37,124 nt of DNA from Calditrichaceae bacterium. GTDB taxonomy: Bacteria; Calditrichota; Calditrichia; Calditrichales; Calditrichaceae. The stretch lies in contig JAFGKZ010000085.1 in the NCBI GenBank assembly GCA_016928315.1, positions 1 to 37,124 on the forward strand, given 5' to 3'. Under the pieces are notes generated by a model. The model was not told the origin of the DNA, made no database searches, and saw nothing but the letters and a program-made list of their open reading frames with translations. Each line of letters opens with the position of its first letter. Positions within the stretch are counted from its first letter, which is position 1. Positions 9,586-17,060 of the stretch are shown in pieces. The translations under genes and the position numbers were made by a program.

Positions 9586-9607
9586 ATTTTAATCTTGGAA
9601 TTATATC

Positions 9608-10147
9608 TCATATGAAATATTTATCAGACGGCCATTTCAAAGGATTGTTAATGATATAATTGCAGATACGATGCAAATCTTGTTCATTACGGATAACATG
9701 TTCCCAATAGTTCTTTTGCCAAAATCTTTCTCCGGGTGATTGCTTAATTTCATTTATTTGTTTTGTTACCGCTGCCTTAAATGAGCGAATGATCGTAGGG
9801 ATTGAATTGCTCACAAGTTTTCCATATTGTTCGGTTGTAGGGGTACGACGCATCGCGCCCCTACAATCTCCCTCATTTCTTTTAATTTGAATAATTCCAT
9901 GTAAATGATTTGGCATAATAACATATTCATCCAATTTTATATTCGATCTTAATGTCTCCGTTTTTTTCCATTCCTTATCAACAATATTGCCGAACTTATT
10001 TAAAATAATTTGGCCATTTACCACTTTTCCAAATATCGGTATTCTGTTATTAACGTAAATTGTAACAAAGTACCAACCTGTTTGAGAATAATCATATCCT
10101 GGAATCCTAATGGATCAACGATGATATTTTTCCGGATTAGGCTTCAT
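9608..10147 (-). pseudogene. REP-associated tyrosine transposase (Y1 family) broken by an in-frame stop
   Basis: The complete frame starts at ATG 10147 and would code for 179 aa: MKPNPEKYHR, stop, then SIRIPGYDYSQTGWYFVT and onward. The stop is TGA at 10117-10115, exactly where the family has an arginine (a CGA-to-TGA change would explain it). After it the frame is intact to 9608. It keeps the histidine motif (MPNHLHGII), the strand FVTIYVNNR, and the C-terminal NYWEHVIRNEQDL and YIINNPLKW with the presumed catalytic tyrosine. These single-strand transposases are domesticated relatives of IS200/IS605 enzymes that act on palindromic repeats. A GTG at 10024 could restart translation but would drop the first beta-strand. 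It is most likely inactive. A palindrome is nested inside (9835-9866). Confidence 0.85.
9835..9866. repeat. Palindromic repeat nested in the transposase frame
   Basis: The arms TTGTAGGGG (9835-9843) and CCCCTACAA (9858-9866) are perfect 9-bp inverted repeats around a 14-base centre that also pairs partly. It lies in frame within the transposase gene, coding roughly for GDCRGAMRRTPTTE between the histidine motif and the next helix. GTAGGGGCG-type palindromes are common dispersed repeats in many bacterial genomes. Confidence 0.7.
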
Positions 10148-10172
10148 ATTTTTTTATTTAAGCATTCAAAAA

Positions 10173-10940
10173 TTAAAATTCGAATAATTTTGATAAGGTC
10201 ACAAATGTATATCCCCGCTTTTGCAATTTAGGGATAATCTTAGATAAAACTTTAACGGTTCGTTTTCCACGATCACCCCGATCATGCAGCACTATAATTG
10301 ATCCAGGCCGGGTATTAATCAGAATAAATACAGCCGCGAACGTAGTGGAAGGAATCTGAACATCAAATGGATAAACTGAACCCAAAACACATCGATAATT
10401 GCAATCGCTATCGCTTAAATATTCAATCATCTCATCGTTGTACCAGCCTGATCCGGGGCGGAACCAGCGAACTTCCGCATATTGGGAAAGAATGCTATCC
10501 GTTTTGTTAAATTGTTCTGTGAATTCATCATAAGGCATTCGGATGGTTGTTTTACCCGTAAACATATGATGGCCTATTTCATGTCCCTGTTCTACAATCT
10601 TTGAAACCACATCTTGATTACCATGCACTCTACTTCCTATGAGAAAAAATGTAGCCTTTGCATTATACTGCTCAAGCACAGAAAGAATTTGCCGGGTAGT
10701 AAACGAATCCGGCCCATCATCAATGGTTAAGGCGACTAATTTTTCATCTGTATTTGCAAAATAGATACACCCGGGAAAGGTTTTTGAGGCGCCGGAGACA
10801 ATTCCTTGTGTTACAAAACCGCAACCGTTAATCATATAAAAAAATACCGTCAAGACAATCAATAAAACCGTTACATGTTTTTTATGGGTAAATTTAGATT
10901 GATGTGGACTGGCCATAAAAAAATTGATAAACTTTTGCAT
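10173..10940 (-). CDS. Membrane-anchored polysaccharide deacetylase (NodB domain)
   Basis: A 255-aa protein with an N-terminal hydrophobic anchor (about 22-39) and a NodB domain from about 66. Motif 1 is TIDDGPD (Asp74 and Asp75). Motif 2 reads GHEIGHHMFTG: the first metal histidine (His125) is present, but residue 129, where the family usually has His or Asp, is Gly. The later motifs are WFRPGSGWYN (159-168) and IIVLHDRGD (His219). Such enzymes remove acetyl groups from peptidoglycan or other glycans in the cell envelope. The gene ends the cbb3 block, 24 bases after ccoH, so it may be cotranscribed with it; a link to respiration is not evident. The altered metal site means activity is uncertain. 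Confidence 0.85.
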   Translation of the reverse strand: MQKFINFFMASPHQSKFTHKKHVTVLLIVLTVFFYMINGCGFVTQGIVSGASKTFPGCIYFANTDEKLVALTIDDGPDSFTTRQILSVLEQYNAKATFFLIGSRVHGNQDVVSKIVEQGHEIGHHMFTGKTTIRMPYDEFTEQFNKTDSILSQYAEVRWFRPGSGWYNDEMIEYLSDSDCNYRCVLGSVYPFDVQIPSTTFAAVFILINTRPGSIIVLHDRGDRGKRTVKVLSKIIPKLQKRGYTFVTLSKLFEF

Positions 10941-10964
10941 TAATACATCTGCTTATTTTTTGAA

Positions 10965-11417
10965 TTATTCTATGGTTAGGATTTTTTCATCATAATATTC
11001 TTCCCTGTTTAACTGCCAGAAAATTTTTAAACGCCACATGCCTTTGGTTAAATGCTTAACATTAATAATCTGGATGTTTTCATTGTTTAATCGGATGGGA
11101 TGAATCTGATCCTGTTTAGCATCGGAAGGTCTGAAAAATAAAATATTACCACTAATACTATGCGGATCAATTTCAGAAGGAAATTGCAGTTCAACGATTT
11201 TATTCTGAATATCATGATTTAATGATATTTGTTGGTTCAATTTTCTACTTCGTTCAATACGTTCAATTTGATCCTGATAGGCTATTTCTTCATCATAATA
11301 ATTATCGGTTACCAGATCGGAACGATTCATTTGCGATAAGACAATAAATCCAGTCAGATACAGAAAGAAGACGATAAATACAATGGTAAGGCCGATTGGC
11401 CAGGCATTTTTGGTCAT
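10965..11417 (-). CDS. ccoH: FixH/CcoH-family cbb3 oxidase assembly protein
   Basis: A 150-aa protein with one N-terminal membrane helix (about 6-28: WPIGLTIVFIVFFLYLTGF) followed by the family's charged hinge, SDLVTDNYYDEEIAYQDQIE, and a beta-rich domain facing the periplasm. FixH/CcoH is needed to assemble or stabilise cbb3 oxidase, together with the copper ATPase FixI and CcoS, all found in this cluster. It follows ccoG after a 165-base spacer filled with repeats. The repeat block touches the start codon and no Shine-Dalgarno sequence is seen. The identification rests on the helix position and the LVTDNYYDEEI motif. Confidence 0.88.
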   Translation of the reverse strand: MTKNAWPIGLTIVFIVFFLYLTGFIVLSQMNRSDLVTDNYYDEEIAYQDQIERIERSRKLNQQISLNHDIQNKIVELQFPSEIDPHSISGNILFFRPSDAKQDQIHPIRLNNENIQIINVKHLTKGMWRLKIFWQLNREEYYDEKILTIE

Positions 11418-11580
11418 AAGTCAGAAGTCATTAGTCATCAGTTATTGGTTATTCAGTTATTAGGTTATTTCTTTATTTTACTCTACTAAATGTTATTAGA
11501 TGTTTCACTTCGTTCAACATGCCAATCCAAAACTGCCAATTGCGAACTGGATACTGCGAACTGTTCCCGCTACTGCCACC
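11418..11580. repeat. Modular intergenic repeat between ccoG and ccoH
   Basis: From left to right: AGTCATTAGTCATCA-type steps, a run of GTTATTGGTTATTCAGTTATT heptamers (11440-11467), TTTCACTTCGTTCAACATG (around 11501-11520), and a block of AACTGCCAATTGCGAACTG steps (11530-11565). The same modules in the same order occur at 21705-21880. No coding potential. Confidence 0.7.
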
Positions 11581-11582
11581 TG

Positions 11583-12992
11583 TTACTTAACAAACGGATT
11601 CGGCCCGATAAACGTTGTTTTAATTTCCTCAAGCAACTCTTCACCACTATAGACATCAATTAAAACCGAGGCACTGGTTGTTTTTAGTACTTCACGATTC
11701 AGTTTCACAAAAAATGCTGTCTCTTCGATACCGTCATCAGGCACAGTTAATTTTCCCCCAACCAGTTCCAAGCTGCCTTCGGGTGATTTCAATTTTAACT
11801 CAATAGGTTTTTCCTCAAACGTTTTGTTGATAATTTTTACATTATATAAATTCGCAATACGGCCGTCGTCCAGTTCCTGGTATAAAACGCCCGGCGTACG
11901 CAGGATGATTGTTTCAATTGGTTTTCGATTGAGCAATAATATAAATAAAACCGTCACCAAAATAAGCAGTACGGCTGAATAACCGGCAATGCGTGTCGAG
12001 AGTCTTAATTTGTACCCTTCCTTAATTCCATTATATGAACCGTATCGGATAAGTCCTTTGGGACGATTCACTTTTTCCATAACCATATTACAGGCGTCAA
12101 TACAAGCTGTGCAGTTAATACATTCCAATTGCGTGCCGTTGCGAATATCAATCCCGGTTGGACAAACTTCAACACATTGATTGCAGTCCACACAATCACC
12201 TTTTTTATGCCCTGCTTCATTTTTTCGTATTTTACCTCTGGGTTCACCTCGAATAAAATCATAGGCAACCACAATTGAATTTTGATCCAGCAATACACCC
12301 TGAAGACGTCCATATGGGCACACAAGCGTACAGACCTGTTCTCTGAAAAATGCAAATATATAATAAAACGTGCCACTGAATAAAATCATTGCTGTCAAGC
12401 CGACTAAATGTTGCGAGGGAGGATCAGTAATAATTTTTTTTAATTCCTCAATACCAATAATGTAAGCCAGAAATGTATTCCCTATTAGAAATGAGATTGC
12501 ATAAAATATGGTATGCTTAGACGCTTTTTTAATGAACTTTTGAAAATTCATTGGCGTCTTATTTAACTGTCTCTGCTTCTGAGCATCGCCTTCAATCCAG
12601 TATTCAATCTTTCGGAATACCATTTCCATAAACACCGTTTGCGGACAAGCCCAGCCGCAAAACAATCTGCCATATACTACAGTGAACAATACGATAAAAA
12701 CTATCAATGTGATGGTCGCCAATACAAAAAGATAAAAATCCTGCGGCCAGAAACCGATACCAAAAATAATAAACTTTCGTTCGAGAATATTGAGTAGAAG
12801 AATCGGTTTACCGTTAATTTTAATAAAAGGTCCGCTGAAAAGAATGATAATTAGAAGAAGGCTCATCCATGTCCGTGCACTATAAAATGGTCCGGATGGT
12901 TTTTTGGGAAAAATCCAGACACGTTTGCCCTGCTGGTCGACCGTTGAGAGTTTATCGCGGAAGTTTTCTTTATTAATTTGAGATGTGGGCAT
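11583..12992 (-). CDS. ccoG: CcoG/FixG iron-sulfur membrane protein
   Basis: A 469-aa inner-membrane protein needed for cbb3 oxidase maturation; a copper(II)-reducing role has been proposed for the family. After the N-terminal helices comes FCGWACPQT (about 110-118). Two ferredoxin-type clusters follow: CVDCNQCVEVCPTG and CINCTACIDACNMV (about 265-302), each with the CxxCxxCxxxC pattern complete. A membrane helix at about 335-355 and a C-terminal immunoglobulin-like FixG domain complete it. It sits between ccoP (103-base spacer with a hairpin) and ccoH. No Shine-Dalgarno is obvious at the ATG. Length and motifs match the family fully. Confidence 0.95.
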   Translation of the reverse strand: MPTSQINKENFRDKLSTVDQQGKRVWIFPKKPSGPFYSARTWMSLLLIIILFSGPFIKINGKPILLLNILERKFIIFGIGFWPQDFYLFVLATITLIVFIVLFTVVYGRLFCGWACPQTVFMEMVFRKIEYWIEGDAQKQRQLNKTPMNFQKFIKKASKHTIFYAISFLIGNTFLAYIIGIEELKKIITDPPSQHLVGLTAMILFSGTFYYIFAFFREQVCTLVCPYGRLQGVLLDQNSIVVAYDFIRGEPRGKIRKNEAGHKKGDCVDCNQCVEVCPTGIDIRNGTQLECINCTACIDACNMVMEKVNRPKGLIRYGSYNGIKEGYKLRLSTRIAGYSAVLLILVTVLFILLLNRKPIETIILRTPGVLYQELDDGRIANLYNVKIINKTFEEKPIELKLKSPEGSLELVGGKLTVPDDGIEETAFFVKLNREVLKTTSASVLIDVYSGEELLEEIKTTFIGPNPFVK

Positions 12993-13017
12993 AATTTTAA
13001 ATTACTTTTAAAATTAA

Positions 13018-13075
13018 CCCACCCCTTTTATTCCCATCCCTGATAATCAGGGAGGGGGTTGGGGGAGGGTCAGTT
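13018..13075. repeat. GC-rich hairpin repeat between ccoP and ccoG
   Basis: The block opens with ACCCACCCC, contains the palindrome CCCTGATAATCAGGG (13038-13052), and continues with GGGGGTTGGGGGAGGGT. It resembles the CCCTCCCT/AGGGAGGGG hairpin at 19717-19741, so it looks like a dispersed repeat rather than a dedicated terminator; there is no T-run. Confidence 0.6.
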
Positions 13076-13095
13076 TGAATCAGTGTTTTAAACAA

Positions 13096-13965
13096 TTACA
13101 AGGGATAATCAACCTTTTCGCCCTGCGGTTTCTTTGGATTGGGCGGATTAGTACCATGCAATGTTAAAATAAAACTGGCTACCTGTAAAATTTCCTGTTC
13201 GGTTAGCACAGGCTGCCAGGCAATCATTCCTTTGGCCGGAACGCCAACCTTTATAATATGCATCATGTTACTCATACCAGCGCCATGAATCCAGTAATCA
13301 TCGGTCATATTGGGTCCTATACCTCCCTGACCGGCATTGCCATGACAGGATGCGCAATTTTTCTGATAGATGGCTTCACCTGCTTGCAAACTGGCCACAT
13401 CCGTTAATGCCGTAATTTCCGGTACGGTTGATCCCGCTGCTATACCGACATCACTGCCCGCCTCGCTAGAGTAGGATGCATAAATTTCCGGAAATGCAGT
13501 CTGTAATTTTTTCAGATCACCCGGCGATGCTTTCTTCATAGCCTGCTTAATGAGTTCATCAAAACCAATATCTGAAAGCGTCACGCTGCCCTCATGTCCT
13601 TCGGCTTTGGCCATAGCTTCCTCTTCCCTGGCTTTCTGTTCAGCTTCTTTTTTTTCTGCGATCATCTCTTCCTTTATCATACGAGGCGTAACATCTTTCT
13701 TCATCCTGGCATATGGGGATTCATAAAACAAACCTGCGTGTTTTGGCCCTTGTTCATCTGGAGGCACCCAATTTGGATCAACCTCTTTATAATATTCTGC
13801 GGTCTGTAAATCACCGATGTGAAAGACATGATAGTACAACATATAAACAATGGCAATACCAATTGTTATATAGAATAGCCAGAGCCACCATGGCGGTAAA
13901 TCGTTATCCAGTTCCTTAATGCCGTCATAATCATGATCCAGCAAATTATCATCTTTCTTCGCCAT
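13096..13965 (-). CDS. ccoP: cbb3 oxidase cytochrome c subunit CcoP, mono-heme form
   Basis: A 289-aa subunit that passes electrons to CcoO and CcoN. The N-terminus carries the FixP signature YDGIKELDNDLPPWW (residues 13-27) and one membrane helix (28-46). A long charged linker follows (about 86-190; KKEAEQKAREEEAMAKAEG). A single class I cytochrome c domain then has CASCH at 204-208, with Met247 the likely axial ligand. Proteobacterial CcoP carries two hemes; here the first domain is absent and the linker takes its place. This one-heme form is known in Bacteroidota-like lineages. It begins two bases after the ccoQ stop codon, with GGAGA inside the ccoQ end as ribosome site. Confidence 0.93.
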   Translation of the reverse strand: MAKKDDNLLDHDYDGIKELDNDLPPWWLWLFYITIGIAIVYMLYYHVFHIGDLQTAEYYKEVDPNWVPPDEQGPKHAGLFYESPYARMKKDVTPRMIKEEMIAEKKEAEQKAREEEAMAKAEGHEGSVTLSDIGFDELIKQAMKKASPGDLKKLQTAFPEIYASYSSEAGSDVGIAAGSTVPEITALTDVASLQAGEAIYQKNCASCHGNAGQGGIGPNMTDDYWIHGAGMSNMMHIIKVGVPAKGMIAWQPVLTEQEILQVASFILTLHGTNPPNPKKPQGEKVDYPL

Positions 13966-13967
13966 AA

Positions 13968-14144
13968 CTAATCTCCATTTATCCTGGTTGAATCCAGCGG
14001 CAGTTCGCTCATTTTACTGATATAGGATTTATCAGCCCGAAACGCCCAAATTACAATCCCGATAAAAATCAGAAAGAAAATAATTGTTGTAATAATGGGA
14101 AAAATTGTAATTCCCGATATAGTACTCATGATTTCACTAAACAT
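13968..14144 (-). CDS. ccoQ: cbb3 oxidase small subunit CcoQ
   Basis: A 58-aa frame exactly filling the gap between ccoNO and ccoP. It begins at ATG 14144, one base after the ccoNO TAA, and ends with TAG at 13968, two bases before ccoP. The sequence opens MFSEIMSTISGITIFP, has one hydrophobic helix (about 14-33), then WAFRADKSY and a polar tail. A helix followed by an Arg-containing 'W.F...K..Y' stretch is what CcoQ/FixQ proteins look like. GGGGGA upstream of the ATG can serve as ribosome site. CcoQ stabilises the oxidase and helps CcoP join. The family is short and variable, so the call leans on position as well as sequence. Confidence 0.88.
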   Translation of the reverse strand: MFSEIMSTISGITIFPIITTIIFFLIFIGIVIWAFRADKSYISKMSELPLDSTRINGD

Positions 14145-14145
14145 A

Positions 14146-16275
14146 TTATTCCCCCGATTCTTTTACTTTAATATCCGTTCCCAATCGCTGCAAATAAGCA
14201 ATCAACGCAATAATCTCTTTCTCGTGACTGACAGCTATACCGCTTTCCTGTAAACCGGCTGTTATTTTTAACGATTGTTCGATTAGATCATTCGTGGCCT
14301 GTTCATCATACCCTTTTAGATAAGGAACACCCAGAGTCTGCATGGCGCGGATCTTTGCCGGCGTCGATTCCACATCCAGATCATTTTCTATTAACCAGGG
14401 ATAGGGCGGCATGATGGATCCGGGCGACATAGATTCTGGATCTATCATATGATTGTAATGCCAGGCATCAGGATACTTTCCACCTACCCGGTGTAAATCA
14501 GGTCCGGTTCGCTTTGATCCCCATTGAAAGGGATGATCATAAACAAACTCACCAGCCTTGGAATACTCGCCGTATCGTTCGGTTTCTGAGCGGAAAGGCC
14601 GCACCATTTGTGAATGGCAGGTATAACAGCCTTCGCGGACATAAATATCCCGCCCCTGTAATTCCAGTGGTGTATATGGTTTAACACTGGAAATCGTTGG
14701 CACATTGGATTTGATTAAATAGGTAGGAATGATTTCGACCAATCCCCCGATAGCCACGGCAACGACAGTCAGCAGCATAAATTGCACCGGTCGTTTTTCA
14801 ATCCAGCGATGCCAGTAGGCTTTTTCCTGTTGCCGAGTATGTGTTTTTTGCAAAGCCGGCGCCTGCGTTTCTTCATTATCCGCGCAATGACCGGCAGCTA
14901 TCGTTCGATACAGATTATAAATCATCAATATAGCGCCGCTTAAGTAAAGTGTGCCGCCAATCGCGCGCATGATATACATGGGAACAATTTGTAATACGGT
15001 TTCTAAAAATTGTGGATACTGTAAGAATCCATCCGGGCGAAATTCTTTCCACATCAGACTTTGCGTAATACCGGCCCAGTAAAGAGGAATGGCATAAAAA
15101 ATCATACCCAATGTAGCAATCCAGAAATGAACATTTGCTAATTTTACCGAATGTAGTTTTGTATTGAATAATCTTGGAATGAGCCAATATAGAATACCAA
15201 ATGTCAATAATCCATTCCAGCCCAAAGCGCCGATGTGAACATGAGCAATAATCCAATCGGTATAATGGGCAATTGCATTCACACTTTTTATAGCAAGCAT
15301 CGGTCCTTCGAAGGTAGCCATGCCATAGGCGGTAACTGCCACAACCATAAATTTGAGGATGGGATCCTGCCGCACTTTGTCCCAGGCGCCGCGCAGCGTA
15401 AGCAGTCCATTTAACATGCCGCCCCAGGAAGGTGCAATCAGCATAAGTGAAAATACGGTTCCTAATGATTGTGCCCAATCCGGTAAAGCCGTGTAAAGTA
15501 AATGATGCGGACCGGCCCAGATATAAATGAATATCAATGCCCAGAAATGTACAATGGATAAACGATAGGAATAGATGGGACGCTCAGCCGCTTTTGGCAG
15601 AAAATAATACATCAATCCCAGGTAAGGAGTTGTCAGAAAGAAAGCCACCGCATTATGACCGTACCACCACTGAACCAGGGCATCCTGTACACCCGCATAG
15701 ATGGGATAACTCTTCAGTAAACTTACGGGAAGTTCGATTGAATTTACGATATGCAAAATAGCCACCGTGAAAAATGTTGCGATATAAAACCAGATAGCCA
15801 CATACATGTGTTGTTCGCGGCGTTTAATAATCGTCCCAATCATATTGATACCGAAGATTACCCAGACGATGGCAATCAATATATCCAGCGGCCATTCCAG
15901 CTCGGCATATTCTTTACTGGTGGTAAATCCGGACAGCAGCGTAAGCGCGGCAAGTACAATGATGAGCTGCCAGCCCCAGAAATGCAACCGGCTAAGAAGA
16001 TCGTTATACATACGGGCTTTTAAGAGACGCTGCATGGAATAATAAACGCCCATAAATATACCATTGCCGACAAAAGCAAAAATGACTGCGTTGGTATGTA
16101 ATGGCCTAATACGACTAAAGGTTGTTTCCGCAATACCCAGATTCAAAGATGGTAAAAAGAATTGAAACGCCACAATAACACCGACCAGCATGCCAACCGC
16201 TCCCCAAAACGTGGTTGCTAAGGCAAATTGCTTAACAATTTTATTATCATAATTGAATGTATCGATACCGGTCAT
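14146..16275 (-). CDS. ccoNO: Fused cbb3 oxidase subunits CcoN and CcoO
   Basis: A 709-aa fusion. Residues 1 to about 465 are CcoN, the catalytic heme-copper subunit. Its heme ligands are His60 (RPLHTNAVI), His345 and His347 (AHVHIGALG). The copper ligands are His207 (WWYGHNAV), His257 and His258 (GPHHLLY), and Tyr251 sits at the position of the cross-linked tyrosine. A linker at about 465-490 leads to a CcoO part with a membrane helix (497-520) and one heme c site, CYTCHS (550-555). In most proteobacteria ccoN and ccoO are separate; the fusion is typical of Bacteroidota-like genomes. The start overlaps the ccoS stop by four bases (ATGA). It reduces oxygen to water with high affinity and pumps protons. 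Confidence 0.97.
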   Translation of the reverse strand: MTGIDTFNYDNKIVKQFALATTFWGAVGMLVGVIVAFQFFLPSLNLGIAETTFSRIRPLHTNAVIFAFVGNGIFMGVYYSMQRLLKARMYNDLLSRLHFWGWQLIIVLAALTLLSGFTTSKEYAELEWPLDILIAIVWVIFGINMIGTIIKRREQHMYVAIWFYIATFFTVAILHIVNSIELPVSLLKSYPIYAGVQDALVQWWYGHNAVAFFLTTPYLGLMYYFLPKAAERPIYSYRLSIVHFWALIFIYIWAGPHHLLYTALPDWAQSLGTVFSLMLIAPSWGGMLNGLLTLRGAWDKVRQDPILKFMVVAVTAYGMATFEGPMLAIKSVNAIAHYTDWIIAHVHIGALGWNGLLTFGILYWLIPRLFNTKLHSVKLANVHFWIATLGMIFYAIPLYWAGITQSLMWKEFRPDGFLQYPQFLETVLQIVPMYIMRAIGGTLYLSGAILMIYNLYRTIAAGHCADNEETQAPALQKTHTRQQEKAYWHRWIEKRPVQFMLLTVVAVAIGGLVEIIPTYLIKSNVPTISSVKPYTPLELQGRDIYVREGCYTCHSQMVRPFRSETERYGEYSKAGEFVYDHPFQWGSKRTGPDLHRVGGKYPDAWHYNHMIDPESMSPGSIMPPYPWLIENDLDVESTPAKIRAMQTLGVPYLKGYDEQATNDLIEQSLKITAGLQESGIAVSHEKEIIALIAYLQRLGTDIKVKESGE

Positions 16276-16463
16276 TCATTCACTCCCTGATTTGTACCAT
16301 TATTATTCTCATCATTTTTATTTTTTTTATCATCCCATAACATGCGCATGGATGGGGTTACCTTATCCTCAAATTGCCCGTTCTTTACCGCCCACAAAAA
16401 TGCCAGTAAAAATCCGGTTGCTACGACCAGGCTTGCGAGAATTAGGACTATTACGGCACTCAT
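16272..16463 (-). CDS. ccoS: cbb3 oxidase maturation protein CcoS
   Basis: A 63-aa single-helix protein (hydrophobic residues about 3-26), with the family's WAVKNGQFEDK motif and a charged tail rich in Asn, Asp and Lys. CcoS is needed to insert the heme and copper cofactors into CcoN. It overlaps ccoNO by four bases. AAGGTG at 16472-16477 (reverse complement of CACCTT) is its ribosome site. The inverted repeat that bounds the four-helix-bundle cassette begins two bases beyond that site, so the cassette lies immediately upstream of it. Confidence 0.93.
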   Translation of the reverse strand: MSAVIVLILASLVVATGFLLAFLWAVKNGQFEDKVTPSMRMLWDDKKNKNDENNNGTNQGVNE

Positions 16464-16479
16464 GTTTTTAACACCTTAA

Positions 16480-16995
16480 AGTTGGCAGTTTACACTTTCC
16501 AGTTTGCAGTTTGCAGTTTGCATTAAGAAACTTGCTAAATTCACTTATTCAAATTTAATAAATTTATCCGGTTGTTCCATCATATGATAGAGCAATTTTC
16601 CAATTTCCTCAGATTCTGCAACCAACGCTTTATTGACTTCATCATCGATATAACCACAAGACAGAGCAAAATCCAACCACACCTGTGTTTCACTATTTTC
16701 CATATCTGCATCGGATAATTTAGCAATGAAATGGGCCTTGTATTGTCTTTTTCTGTAACTTTCTCCAATATTGGTACAGACAGATCGTGACGATCTTCGA
16801 ATTTGATCTGTAAGTGAGTATTGTTCCTCTCTTGGAAAAGTTTTAGTGATTTCAAATATCGTCATTGCCAACTGATATGCTTTTTGATATACAATAAGTC
16901 CCTTAAAACTCATCCACTACCTTTCCTAATCATTCTTCGCAAAGCTCAGAATTGCAAGTTTTTCATTGCTAACTGCAAATTGCATACTGCCAACT
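16480..16995. mobile_element. Putative small cassette carrying a four-helix-bundle gene
   Basis: A 516-bp segment bounded by the perfect 10-bp inverted repeats AGTTGGCAGT (16480-16489) and ACTGCCAACT (16986-16995). Inside the ends are longer imperfect inverted blocks: CAGTTTGCAGTTTGCAG steps on the left (16500-16522) and AACTGCAAATTGCATACTGC steps on the right (16970-16990). It separates fixI from ccoS, which are adjacent genes in ordinary cbb3 clusters, and carries a gene (16545-16913) unrelated to respiration. No direct target duplication was recognised. That it moves as a unit is inference, and AACTGC steps also occur elsewhere without a gene. Confidence 0.4.
16545..16913 (-). CDS. Four-helix-bundle protein (23S rRNA intervening-sequence family)
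   Basis: A 122-aa protein with the family hallmarks: FKGLIVYQKAYQLAMTIFEI, FPREEQYSLTDQIRRSSRSV, and NIGESYRKRQYKAHFIAKLS. It folds as an antiparallel four-helix bundle related to the Avd accessory protein of diversity-generating retroelements. Family members occur in intervening sequences of 23S rRNA and as free-standing genes scattered in many genomes; their job is mostly unknown, possibly nucleic-acid binding. GGAAAGG lies shortly before the ATG. No reverse transcriptase or template repeat is nearby. It interrupts the fixI-ccoS junction and is bordered on both sides by repeats, which suggests acquisition as a cassette. It is not expected to act in oxidase assembly. Confidence 0.9.
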   Translation of the reverse strand: MSFKGLIVYQKAYQLAMTIFEITKTFPREEQYSLTDQIRRSSRSVCTNIGESYRKRQYKAHFIAKLSDADMENSETQVWLDFALSCGYIDDEVNKALVAESEEIGKLLYHMMEQPDKFIKFE

Positions 16996-17000
16996 GAAAA

Positions 17001-17060
17001 AGATTCTTCACTCCGTTCAGAATGACAAATCAATACTGCATACTGGCAACTGCAGTCTGC
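17001..17060. repeat. Repeat block between fixI and the four-helix-bundle cassette
   Basis: The segment 17001-17032 (AGATTCTTCACTCCGTTC...) matches 21809-21840 at 31 of 32 positions by eye. It is followed by ATACTGCATACTGGCAACTGC steps up to the fixI stop. A diverged copy (ATTCTTCGCAAAGCTCAGAA) lies at 16932-16951. Noncoding, same family as the spacers at 11418 and 21705. Confidence 0.7.

Noticed and set aside
10115-10117. Selenocysteine or programmed readthrough at the transposase TGA
   Set aside because: Relatives have arginine here, no selenocysteine-type stem was recognised downstream, and TGA serves as a normal stop elsewhere (actA). Simple mutation is likelier.
14915-15478. A 187-codon minus-strand frame within ccoNO
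   Set aside because: Out-of-frame reading of the CcoN coding sequence; the in-frame protein has all metal ligands.
16580-16855. A 91-codon second minus-strand frame within the four-helix-bundle gene
   Set aside because: The other frame matches the family across its length and has a ribosome site; this one is a shadow.
16545-16913. Diversity-generating retroelement or 23S rRNA intervening sequence
   Set aside because: The protein is of the Avd-related fold, but no reverse transcriptase, template/variable repeat or rRNA sequence is near.
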